Shown here: positions 27,463-35,321 of the stretch, piece by piece
How positions within the stretch are numbered: position 1 is the stretch's first letter
How the letters are laid out: every line of letters starts with the position of its first letter
From: Fuscovulum ytuae
GTDB taxonomy: Bacteria > Pseudomonadota > Alphaproteobacteria > Rhodobacterales > Rhodobacteraceae
DNA: 64,000 bases
Direction of reading: 5' to 3'
Assembly (NCBI RefSeq): GCF_029953595.1
Contig: NZ_CP124535.1
Location: 1,892,001-1,956,000 of the forward strand
Program-made: the position numbers and the translations under genes
Notes under the pieces: generated by a model
What the model saw: only the letters and a program-made list of their open reading frames with translations
What the model was told of the DNA's origin: nothing
Databases searched by the model: none

Positions 27463-28050
27463 ATGGCTCATGAGATCCCCGATCTTCTGGCCGAGGTACG
27501 GACGGGGACAGGCAAGGGGGCCGCTCGTCAAGCTCGTCGTGAGGGCTACGTACCCGGCATCATCTATGGCGATGGCAAAGAGCCGACGCCGATCAAGCTG
27601 AACTACTACTACCTGCTCAAGCGCCTCAAGGCGGGCCGCTTCCTGCAAACCCTCTTCAACGTGAAGATCGAGGGTGGCGAAGAAGTGCATGTGATCTGCC
27701 GTGGCGTGCAGCGCGACGTGGTCAAGGATCTTCCGACCCATGTCGATTTCATGCGCATCCACGATGAATCGCGCATCAACCTCTTCATCCACGTCGATTT
27801 CGTGAACCACGAAGCCTCGCCGGGCCTGAAGCGTGGCGGCACGCTCACCATCGTGCGTCCGGAAGTGGAGCTTGAGGTGATGGCGGGCGACATCCCCGAT
27901 CACATCACGGTCGACCTGACCGGCAAGCAGATCGGCGACGTCATCCACATCAACGATGTTGAACTGCCGAGTGGTGCCAAGCCCACCATCGCGCGCAACT
28001 TCGTCATCGCGAACATCGCTGCTCCGTCGGGCCTCGCCGCTTCGGAGTGA
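27463..28050 (+). CDS. rplY: 50S ribosomal protein L25/general stress protein Ctc
   Basis: A 195-residue L25 of the long Ctc type: the 5S-rRNA-binding L25 domain (about residues 5-95) plus the C-terminal TL5 beta domain (about 100-185). Conserved stretches include [20 protein letters not shown] and [30 protein letters not shown] ribosome site precedes the ATG. It is followed by pth 127 bases downstream, a widespread pairing. Confidence 0.97.
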   Translation: MAHEIPDLLAEVRTGTGKGAARQARREGYVPGIIYGDGKEPTPIKLNYYYLLKRLKAGRFLQTLFNVKIEGGEEVHVICRGVQRDVVKDLPTHVDFMRIHDESRINLFIHVDFVNHEASPGLKRGGTLTIVRPEVELEVMAGDIPDHITVDLTGKQIGDVIHINDVELPSGAKPTIARNFVIANIAAPSGLAASE

Positions 28051-28177
28051 TCCTTCGGGATCGTGCATAGGGGGCGCGGCCGAGGGATCGGCTGCGCCCT
28101 TTTCCTTTTCGCTGCAGGCTTGCGCCACCGCCCCTCCTGCGGCAAAGGTCGCGCAGGACCGCAGGAAGGGCAGGACA

Positions 28178-28867
28178 GTGAAAATCTTCGCAGGCCTCGG
28201 CAATCCGGGTGCGAAATACGCGGGCAACCGCCACAATATCGGCTTCATGGCGCTGGACCGTATCGCCGCAGATCATGGCTTTGGCCCGTGGAAATCGGCC
28301 TTCAAGGCGCAGGTCGCCGAAGGCCGGCTTGGATCGGTCAGGGTGCTCCTCCTCAAGCCTCAGACCTTCATGAACCTGTCGGGTGAGGCGGTCCGCGCCG
28401 CGCTGGATTTCTACAAGCTCGCCCCCGATGCCCTGACGGTGTTTCATGACGAGTTGGACCTCGCCCCCGGCAAGGCCCGCGTGAAACAGGGCGGCGGCCA
28501 TGCCGGGCATAACGGCCTACGGTCGATCCACGCCCATCTCGGCACCGATGCCTATGCCCGCGTGCGGCTTGGCATCGGCCATCCCGGCCATAGGGACGCA
28601 GTGGCCGCATATGTGCTGCATGATTTCGCCAAGGCCGATCAGGATTGGCTGGATGATCTTCTTCGCGGCCTGTCCGACGGTGCATCCGCACTGGCCGAAG
28701 GCGACGCCGCGCGCTTCATGAATGCCGTGGCACTGCGCACGGCCCCGCCGCGATCTTCGGACAAGGTCGAAGGCAAGTCGGAACGCCCCACGCACAAGGA
28801 CCCTGCCCCAGACCCCGAACCCGACACGCGCAGCCCAATGCAGCGCCTGATGGACAAATTCCGCTGA
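28178..28867 (+). CDS. pth: Peptidyl-tRNA hydrolase
   Basis: A 229-residue Pth enzyme, slightly long because of a hydrophilic C-terminal tail (about residues 190-229). GLGNPGAKYAGNRHNIGF contains the catalytic His in RHNIGF; FMNLSG, the FHDELDL segment with its conserved Asp, and GGGHAGHNGLRS follow. It releases peptides from prematurely dropped peptidyl-tRNA. The start codon is GTG at 28178 (VKIFAGLGNPG), with GGAAGGGCAGGA upstream; longer frames run back into rplY. The last base pairs overlap the probable start of the DUF2332 gene. Confidence 0.96.
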   Translation: MKIFAGLGNPGAKYAGNRHNIGFMALDRIAADHGFGPWKSAFKAQVAEGRLGSVRVLLLKPQTFMNLSGEAVRAALDFYKLAPDALTVFHDELDLAPGKARVKQGGGHAGHNGLRSIHAHLGTDAYARVRLGIGHPGHRDAVAAYVLHDFAKADQDWLDDLLRGLSDGASALAEGDAARFMNAVALRTAPPRSSDKVEGKSERPTHKDPAPDPEPDTRSPMQRLMDKFR

Positions 28868-29892
28868 CCCCCGGCCCCACCCGCGCCGACACCATCCGCG
28901 CCGCCTTCCGGTCGCAGGCCCGTGCCTGCGCCCGCCTCGGTTCGCCCCTGATGGAGGTGCTGCTGAACGGCCTTTCCACTGCGCTCCAACCCGGCACAGC
29001 CCTTACCGACCGCATCCTCAACTGGCCCGGCGATCCCGGCCCCGCAGGCGATGCGCTGCCCCTGCGCCTTGCCGCAGGCCTGCACGCCCTCGCCCTTACT
29101 GGAACCGATCCTGCCCTTGCCAAGGCCTATGCCGCCCGCGATCCGCTGCCCGCCGCCCTGAACGCCCTGCACAGCCATGCCACCCATCTCGACCTCTGGC
29201 TCGACAACCCGCCCCAGACGAATGAGGTGCGCCGCTCCGCCCCCCTCCTTGCCGCCGCACATCTCCTGACCGCCCGTCATGGCCTGCCGCTCACCCTTTC
29301 GGAACTCGGCGCCTCGGCGGGCCTCAATCTCCTCTGGGATCGCTGCACCCTCACCCTGCCCGGCCTCACCCTCGGCCAAGGTCCGATTCCGCTCTCCCCC
29401 GAATGGGACGGCCCGCTTCCCCCCGCCACCCCGCTCACCATCTCAGATCGCGCGGGTTGCGACCTTTACCCCGTGATCGACCGCCTCCGCCTCCTCGCCT
29501 ATCTCTGGCCCGATCAACCCGACCGCCTGACCCGCACCGAAGCCGCGCTGGCCGAGGCGGACACCCTCCGCCCGCCCATCGCCCAATCTGACGCTGCCGA
29601 CTGGCTCGACCAGCGCCTCGCAGCATCACGACCCGGCAGCCTCCATATCGTCTTCCACACCATTGCCGCGCAATATTTCCCCGCCACCACCCGCGCCCGC
29701 ATCGCCACAGCCATGGCCGACGCTGGCGCAAGGGCCACCCAAGCCGCCCCCCTCGCCCATCTGACGATGGAGGCCGACGGCACTCCCGACGGCGCTGCCC
29801 TCGCCCTCACCACATGGCCCGGCGGCCAGACCGAACCCCTCGGCCGCGCCTGTTTCCACGGACGTTGGGTGCGCTGGGCCCCTCAGACCTGA
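28864..29892 (+). CDS. DUF2332 family protein, probable CTG start overlapping pth
   Basis: A protein of about 342 residues if translated from CTG at 28864, whose last two bases overlap the pth TGA (CTGA overlap). The first ATG is only at 28951. The preceding in-frame stretch, with FRSQARACARLGSPLMEVLL, fits the start of this family, so an ATG start would cut into the domain. No ATG, GTG or TTG exists between the pth stop and 28951. The domain has TLSELGASAGLNLLWDR and continues to near the C-terminus; the family is uncharacterised but resembles a methyltransferase-like fold in its glycine-containing motif. Probably cotranslated with pth. Function unknown. Confidence 0.8.
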   Translation: MTPGPTRADTIRAAFRSQARACARLGSPLMEVLLNGLSTALQPGTALTDRILNWPGDPGPAGDALPLRLAAGLHALALTGTDPALAKAYAARDPLPAALNALHSHATHLDLWLDNPPQTNEVRRSAPLLAAAHLLTARHGLPLTLSELGASAGLNLLWDRCTLTLPGLTLGQGPIPLSPEWDGPLPPATPLTISDRAGCDLYPVIDRLRLLAYLWPDQPDRLTRTEAALAEADTLRPPIAQSDAADWLDQRLAASRPGSLHIVFHTIAAQYFPATTRARIATAMADAGARATQAAPLAHLTMEADGTPDGAALALTTWPGGQTEPLGRACFHGRWVRWAPQT

Positions 29893-30121
29893 CCGAACCG
29901 CTGCCGCCCTCAAAACCAGCTACGGCAGGCACTTCCCCCCAGCAGATCACCCCGCGCACCCGACTGCGCCACCAAAGACGCAACCCTTGGCGCCCCCCTC
30001 CAACGCTTGGAAAACCCTATCCCCCCTCAAAAACACCGCCACCGACCAAGCCCGTTCCCCCAACGCCCCCTCTCTGCGATGCACCTAGCCCTTGGCAAAA
30101 CACGCCCCACCCCCACCCCAG

Positions 30122-30480
30122 TAACCTTAACGCCCCCAAACCCATGACCCCGCTCTTCCGACCTGGACAACCCTAACTCCCCCACAGTCCCCCCCTCCCC
30201 ATTAACCTTAACACTCCCAAACCCACCTCCCCACCCTTCCGACCAACCAAGACCCAACCATCCGACGGCCCCCGCTCGCAGCCCGTCAACCTTAACGCCC
30301 CAGTGCGCAGGTCCCGGCCCTTCGTACCGACACACCCCCGCCCCCCGGTCTCAACGCCCACCACACCCGCACCGCGTTAACCTTAACGCCCCCCAGACCC
30401 ACGTCCCTGCCCTTCCGACCAGCACAACCCCACGCCCCACACCCACAGCCCGCTAACCTCACCCATTAACCTCAACGCCC
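30122..30480. repeat. Degenerate 80-90 bp tandem array with TAACCTTAAC cores
   Basis: TAACCTTAAC-like cores recur at 30122, 30203, 30287, 30378 and 30467 (the last TAACCTCAAC), spaced 81-91 bases. Each is followed by an AC-rich stretch, often ending CCCTTCCGACC. Almost no G occurs on this strand. The whole gap 29893-30662 has no credible gene; its first 230 bases are C-rich and featureless apart from this composition, and its end holds the element at 30523. A single matching core lies at 35160. Confidence 0.75.
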
Positions 30481-30522
30481 CCGCGCCAAGGCCCCTCCTT
30501 CCAAAACGCCCGTCCCTCCCCC

Positions 30523-30597
30523 CTTCATCTTGGCAAAAAATACTCTCAGGGGGTGAATGGTCGCGCAGCGACCAGAGGGGGCGGAACGCCCCTTTTT
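30523..30597 (+). repeat. CTTCATCTTGG two-hairpin element with terminator end, copy 2
   Basis: CTTCATCTTGGCAAAAAATA is followed by hairpin 1 (GGTCGC/GCGACC, 30559-30573) and hairpin 2 (GGGGCG/CGCCCC, 30578-30592) with TTTTT after it. Hairpin 2 looks like a rho-independent terminator. Layout matches the copy at 35186, with different stem sequences. Confidence 0.75.
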
Positions 30598-30662
30598 CTT
30601 CCTTCCCCGCTTGGCAACCCGCCCGCGCCATGCCAAGCCTTCCCTCAAACAGGGAAACCACA

Positions 30663-31805
30663 ATGCGCCGCGCCTTTCGCCTCATCCTCCTCCTGATCCT
30701 CCTCCTCGCCGCCACCGCCCTGTGGAAGCGCGAGGAAATCACCCGCCTCATGGCCGTGAATTCCCTCTTCGCTCCCGAAACCATCGTCCAGAATTTCAGC
30801 CATATGGACGACCTCTTCCTCACCCGCCCCCTCTCGCGCGGCGACGGTCCCATCAGTCCCCTGCCCCAAGGCACAGCCGCCACCCTCCCGGCCGAGGTCA
30901 CCGACTGGATCGCCACCCGCAACGTCACCGCCCTCGTCATCCTGAAAGACGGCCAGATCGTCCATGAAAGCTATCACCAAGGCACCGGCCCCGATGATCT
31001 CCGCATCTCATGGAGCGTGGCGAAAAGCTTCCTCTCCGCCCTCTTTGGCATCGTGCTGGCCGAGGGCCATATCGACAGCCTCGATGACCCGGTGACGAAA
31101 TACGTCCCCGACCTCACCGGCACCGCCTATGACGGCACAACCCTCCGCCATATCCTCACCATGTCCTCGGGCGTCGCCTTCAACGAAGATTACATGGACT
31201 TCTGGTCCGACATTAACCGCATGGGCCGCGTCCTCGCCCTTGGCCAATCGATGGACGGCTTTGCCGCCAGCCTGAAGGACCGCGCCGCCGATCCCGGCAG
31301 CCGCTGGCACTATGTCTCAATCGACACCCATGTCCTCGGCATGATCATCCGGGGCGCCACGGGCGAAGACATCCCCGAACTTCTCGAACGCCATATCCTC
31401 ATCCCCATGGGCTTCGAAAAGGCCCCCTATTACCTGACCGATGGCTATGGCGTCTCCTTCGTCTTGGGCGGCCTCAATGTCACAACGCGCGACTATGCTC
31501 GCTTCGGCCAGATGATCGCGCAAGGCGGGGCGTGGCAGGGAAAACAGATCGTCCCCCGCGACTGGGTCGAGGCCTCCATCACACCTTCCGCCCCCGGCGG
31601 TGCGGGCTATGGCTATCAATGGTGGATCGCCAAAGGTGCAGCACCGGGCGAGGTGAACGCCCAAGGCATCTACGGCCAATATATCTGGATCGACCGCGCC
31701 CGAAACGTCGTCATCGCCGTCAACGCCGCCGACCGGGGCTTCGAAGATCCCGGCGTGGCAGAAGGCAACATCGCCCTTTTCCGCCGCATCGCCGCCAGCC
31801 TTTAG
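30663..31805 (+). CDS. Serine hydrolase, beta-lactamase/class C PBP family
   Basis: A 380-residue protein with an N-terminal membrane anchor or uncleaved signal (about residues 3-20, RAFRLILLLILLLAATA). The class C beta-lactamase-like domain has SVAK as the SxxK active site (in ISWSVAKSFLSALFG), the Tyr in WHYVSIDTHVLG as YxN-like, and GGAGYGYQWWI near the KTG position. It is likely periplasmic, acting as an esterase or peptidase rather than a true beta-lactamase. The ATG at 30663 begins the hydrophobic segment; an ATG 33 bases upstream is possible. Confidence 0.88.
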   Translation: MRRAFRLILLLILLLAATALWKREEITRLMAVNSLFAPETIVQNFSHMDDLFLTRPLSRGDGPISPLPQGTAATLPAEVTDWIATRNVTALVILKDGQIVHESYHQGTGPDDLRISWSVAKSFLSALFGIVLAEGHIDSLDDPVTKYVPDLTGTAYDGTTLRHILTMSSGVAFNEDYMDFWSDINRMGRVLALGQSMDGFAASLKDRAADPGSRWHYVSIDTHVLGMIIRGATGEDIPELLERHILIPMGFEKAPYYLTDGYGVSFVLGGLNVTTRDYARFGQMIAQGGAWQGKQIVPRDWVEASITPSAPGGAGYGYQWWIAKGAAPGEVNAQGIYGQYIWIDRARNVVIAVNAADRGFEDPGVAEGNIALFRRIAASL

Positions 31806-31814
31806 CCGGGGCCT

Positions 31815-32798
31815 TCAGGCCTGCTCCCCCTTGCCAAAGAACCCGGCCAAGGCGCGGCTCACCGTCTCGGTCACCCCCGGCCTCGGCAAGGCGTCAAAGG
31901 GCATGGGGCGACAGATTTCCATCGCCGCCACCCCCACCCGCACGGTCAAGGCCCCATTCACCACGCCCTCGCCGAACCGGCGGGACAGCTTGGCCAAAAG
32001 CCCACCCCCCGCCACCGACCCGATCAGATCATCGGTGAGTGCCAGCGCCCCCGTCGCCACCAGATGCCCAAAGACCCGGCGCAACAGCTTCACCGAACCG
32101 ATCATCCCGGCCCGCCCGCCATATATCTCCGCCACCCGCCGGATCATCCGCAGATTGGCAAACAGGGCCGCCGCCACATCCGCCAGCGCAAGAGGCACCA
32201 GCGCCGTCACCGTCGCCACCTGCCGCGCCGCCGCCTCCACCTCGGCCCGCGCCGCCTGATCCAGCGGGGCCATCACCTCCTGCTCCGCCAAACGGATCAG
32301 CGCATCCGCATCCATCACATCCGCCTCACGCTCGGCCAGCCGCGCCAGACCCCAGCGCAGCTCCCCCCGGCCCGCATAAAGCCGCCGCAACTCGCGCAGC
32401 ACGGCCCGCGCCTCGGCCAAGGTGCCCGCCCCCGCCGCCCGCGCCCGAATGCCATCCAGCCGCCCCAGCCGCGCAAAGCCCGCCGCCTCGCGCAGTGCCA
32501 GCAAAGTGGCAGCCAGAACCGCCGCCCCCACCAGAACCAGCGCAACCGTCCCCAAAACGGTGTTCGACGCCAGCAGACCCGTCACGAAATCCCACGCCGC
32601 CACGGACAGGACAAAGGTGAACAAGGCCCCAAAGGCCCAAGCCGCAAACCGCCCCAAGGCTGACCCGCGCCGCGCCGCCCCCACCCGCAATGCCGCCTGC
32701 ATCGCCCGCCCCTCGGGCAAAACCTCTGGCACCGCTGGGGCCAACGCCGGATCGGCACCCCCCTCTCGCTCCATCACGAATGGCTTATCCGCACTCAC
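31815..32798 (-). CDS. ycjF: YcjF-like membrane protein (TIGR01620/DUF697)
   Basis: A 327-residue inner-membrane protein. Two hydrophobic helices lie near residues 50-95, with a second hydrophobic region in the C-terminal DUF697 part (about 185-290). The start is GTG at 32798, overlapping the ycjX stop as GTGA, so both are coupled. In enterobacteria ycjX-ycjF follow the phage-shock genes; no psp genes are present here. It probably works with the YcjX P-loop protein at the membrane in envelope stress. The exact function is unknown. Confidence 0.87.
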   Translation of the reverse strand: MSADKPFVMEREGGADPALAPAVPEVLPEGRAMQAALRVGAARRGSALGRFAAWAFGALFTFVLSVAAWDFVTGLLASNTVLGTVALVLVGAAVLAATLLALREAAGFARLGRLDGIRARAAGAGTLAEARAVLRELRRLYAGRGELRWGLARLAEREADVMDADALIRLAEQEVMAPLDQAARAEVEAAARQVATVTALVPLALADVAAALFANLRMIRRVAEIYGGRAGMIGSVKLLRRVFGHLVATGALALTDDLIGSVAGGGLLAKLSRRFGEGVVNGALTVRVGVAAMEICRPMPFDALPRPGVTETVSRALAGFFGKGEQA

Positions 32799-34210
32799 AG
32801 CCGATCTCCGATCAGAAACTCCACCGCCCGATCCAGCCTGATATGCGGCGGCCCCTCGCCGGGGCGCACCGCCATCCGCAAGGGCGGCGCGAAACTCATC
32901 ATCCCGAACTCCGCCTCCAGCCAACGCTCCGCTCCCTGCCGCGCAGGTGACAGAAGGCGCGCGGGATCATCGGGCAGACGGCCGGGATACATCGCCACCA
33001 CCCGCCCATCCTCCAGCCGCCCTGTCACGCAATCCAGAACCCGCCCCTCGCGCGTCACCGTCTCTTCGACCGTGGCCCGAAACCCCGCCAGCGACATCGC
33101 CCCCGTCAAGGCCCCCGCAAACTCCGCCCGGTCCTTCGCCTCGCGCAGCATCGCCTCCATGATCGCGGTCAGTGCCCCGTGCTGGCTGTGATGCAGATGA
33201 TCCGCCTTGGTCGCGGCAAAGAGGATGCGCTCCACCCGCTTGCCGCCCAAAAGCGCCGTCAACCAGCCGTTCCGCCCCGGTCGAAACGCCCCGAGCACAT
33301 CCGCCATCACCCGCCGCAGGTCTTCCAGCGCCTGCGGCCCCCGATGGATCGCGCCCAGCACATCGGCCAGCACCACCTGCCGATCAATCCGCGCGAAATG
33401 CGCCCGAAAGAAGGGCTGCACCACTTGCGCCTTATATCCCTCAAACCGCCGCTCCATCTCGCGCCACAAACAGCCGCGTGGGGTATCGCCGGGCTTCGGC
33501 AAAGGCGCAAAGGTCAACGCGGGCGACCCCGCCAGATCGCCGGGCAGCAAGAACCGCCCCGGCGTGCAATCCGCCCAGCCCGCCTGCCGCGCGCCCCCCA
33601 GATAGGCCGTGAACAGCGCCGCCAGCGCCTGCGCCTTGCCCTCGACAAAGGGCAGCGCCCCATCCTCCGCCCGCGCGGTCGCCAGAAACGCCGCCCCCTC
33701 CGGCCGCTTGGCAAGCCGAGACAGCACCTCTTCCGACCAATCGGCATAGGTCTTGTCCAAAAGCGCAAGGTCCAAAAGCCACTCACCCGGATAATCCACG
33801 ATATCCAGATGCACCACGCGCGGCCCGGTCAGCCCCGAAAGCCACCCCTCCGGCCGCACCCGGAAAGACAGCCGCAATTCCGATACCGCCCGCGTGCTTT
33901 CCGGCCAGCGCGGCGCATCCCCGGTCAGCGCCGCCAGATGCCCCTCATAATCGAACCGCGGCAAAGTCAGGTCCGGTTGCGGCTGCAACCAGACCGCTTC
34001 GATCCGTCCCGCCGCCTGCGCCTGCACCTGCGGCATCCGCCCCCGGTCCAGAAGATTGGCCACCAGCCCGGTGATGAAGACGGTCTTCCCCGCGCGGCTC
34101 AGCCCGGTCACCCCCAACCGCACCACCGGTTCGAACAGCGCCTCCGAAACAGAGGCCGCCGCCCCCTCGATCGTGCGGGCAATCCCGTCGGTGATGGATG
34201 AAAGGACCAA
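32795..34210 (-). CDS. ycjX: YcjX-family P-loop protein (DUF463)
   Basis: A 471-residue nucleoside-triphosphatase with Walker A GLSRAGKTVF (about residues 36-45), the strongly conserved VDYPGEWLLDL, and FAATKADH as a G4-like motif. The C-terminus ends PHIRLDRAVEFLIGDRL, almost as in E. coli YcjX (PHIRLDAALEFLIGDK). The start is TTG at 34210 with AGGGGAAG four bases upstream. It is the first gene of a two-gene operon with ycjF. Confidence 0.93.
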   Translation of the reverse strand: MVLSSITDGIARTIEGAAASVSEALFEPVVRLGVTGLSRAGKTVFITGLVANLLDRGRMPQVQAQAAGRIEAVWLQPQPDLTLPRFDYEGHLAALTGDAPRWPESTRAVSELRLSFRVRPEGWLSGLTGPRVVHLDIVDYPGEWLLDLALLDKTYADWSEEVLSRLAKRPEGAAFLATARAEDGALPFVEGKAQALAALFTAYLGGARQAGWADCTPGRFLLPGDLAGSPALTFAPLPKPGDTPRGCLWREMERRFEGYKAQVVQPFFRAHFARIDRQVVLADVLGAIHRGPQALEDLRRVMADVLGAFRPGRNGWLTALLGGKRVERILFAATKADHLHHSQHGALTAIMEAMLREAKDRAEFAGALTGAMSLAGFRATVEETVTREGRVLDCVTGRLEDGRVVAMYPGRLPDDPARLLSPARQGAERWLEAEFGMMSFAPPLRMAVRPGEGPPHIRLDRAVEFLIGDRL

Positions 34211-34316
34211 TCGCTTCCCCTATGCCTCCCCTGAACATAAGCACGACCACAGACCTTGTGTAGCCACGCCCCTTGCACAGTGGACAAGCCCGCCTTGCAT
34301 CGGCTAACCCCCACCC

Positions 34317-35090
34317 ATGCCCCGCTTCGCCCTCCTCATCGACTATGATGGCACGCCCTTCAACGGCTGGCAGCGTCAGGCGCAGGGCCAACCTTCCGTC
34401 CAAGCCGCCATCGAAGAGGCGCTTGCGAAACTCGAACCCCGCCCCCATACCATCGCCGCCGCTGGCCGCACCGATGCAGGCGTCCACGCCACAGGCCAAG
34501 TCGCCCATGCCGACCTCACCCGCGACTGGGATCCCTTCCGCCTGTCCGAGGCGTTGAACCACCACCTCAAACCCGCCCCCGTCGCGATCCTGAAAGCCGC
34601 CCGCGTGCCCGAAGACTTCCACGCCCGCTTCTCGGCGCTGGAACGACGCTACACCTTCCGCCTCATCACCCGCCGCGCCCCCCTCACGCATGACCGTGGC
34701 CGCGCCTGGCATATCCAGCACAAGCTCGATCTCGATGCCATGCGCGCAGGCGCCGCCCATCTGATCGGGCTGCACGATTTCACCACCTTCCGCTCCACCC
34801 TCTGCCAGTCGAAAAGCCCGGTAAAGACGCTCGACGAAATCACCATCGACAGCCGTCCCACGACAGGCGGCACCGAGATCCGCTTCCACCTCCGCGCCCG
34901 CAGCTTCCTGCACAATCAAGTCCGCTCCATCGTCGGCACGCTCGAAAGGGTCGGTGCAGGCGGCTGGCACCCAGACGAGGTCAAGGCGGCGCTCGATGCG
35001 AAAAACCGGGCCGCCTGCGGCCCCGTCTGCCCGCCGCAGGGCCTCTACCTCACCGGCGTCTCCTATCCGGCTGACCCTTTCGCGGATTGA
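34317..35090 (+). CDS. truA: tRNA pseudouridine(38-40) synthase
   Basis: A 257-residue TruA. The catalytic Asp is in [14 protein letters not shown] (about residue 52). [16 protein letters not shown] and the C-terminal [17 protein letters not shown] are family signatures. It makes pseudouridine at positions 38-40 of the anticodon arm. It is divergent from ycjX with about 106 bases between them. Confidence 0.97.
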   Translation: MPRFALLIDYDGTPFNGWQRQAQGQPSVQAAIEEALAKLEPRPHTIAAAGRTDAGVHATGQVAHADLTRDWDPFRLSEALNHHLKPAPVAILKAARVPEDFHARFSALERRYTFRLITRRAPLTHDRGRAWHIQHKLDLDAMRAGAAHLIGLHDFTTFRSTLCQSKSPVKTLDEITIDSRPTTGGTEIRFHLRARSFLHNQVRSIVGTLERVGAGGWHPDEVKAALDAKNRAACGPVCPPQGLYLTGVSYPADPFAD

Positions 35091-35102
35091 CCCGTCGACC
35101 GA

Positions 35103-35152
35103 GGGCGCCTCGCCCATCGGCCCCCCAAGGGTATTTGAAGACAGAAAAATGG
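35103..35152 (-). repeat. CTTCATCTTGG-type element, inverted degenerate copy after truA
   Basis: Immediately after truA a GGGCG/CGCCC hairpin (35103-35115) is followed by CCCCCCAAGGGTATTTGAAG; the minus strand reads CTTCAAATACCC and a G run. It resembles the intergenic element family and may end truA transcription. Confidence 0.45.
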
Positions 35153-35185
35153 CAGCACGTTAACCTTAACGGCCCGCCTTTCCCC

Positions 35186-35254
35186 CTTCATCTTGGCGAA
35201 AAATACTCTCGGGGGTGAATTGGCCGAATGGCCAAGAGGGGGCAGAAGGCCCCC
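35186..35254 (+). repeat. CTTCATCTTGG two-hairpin element, copy 3
   Basis: CTTCATCTTGGCGAAAAATA is followed by hairpin 1 (TTGGCC/GGCCAA, 35220-35235) and hairpin 2 (GGGGGC/GCCCCC, 35238-35254). Compared with copy 2 both stems differ in sequence but pair fully, which supports RNA structure. It lies between truA and the sulP stop. Confidence 0.75.
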
Positions 35255-35321
35255 TAACCCCGGAGGAGGCGCGCATGCGCCGACGACAGGAAAGGCTTGC
35301 GGCGCATGCCGCTCCGCCAGA

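Noticed and set aside
30122-30480. TAACCTTAAC repeats as CtrA binding sites
   Set aside because: The full motif needs TTAA-N7-TTAA; here the two half-sites are too close.
30122-30480. CRISPR array
   Set aside because: Units are degenerate, 80-90 bases apart, without short identical repeats and spacers; no cas genes are present.
30663-31805. Antibiotic-resistance beta-lactamase
   Set aside because: The motifs place it in the broad serine hydrolase family; the YxN and KTG positions are not those of a typical AmpC.
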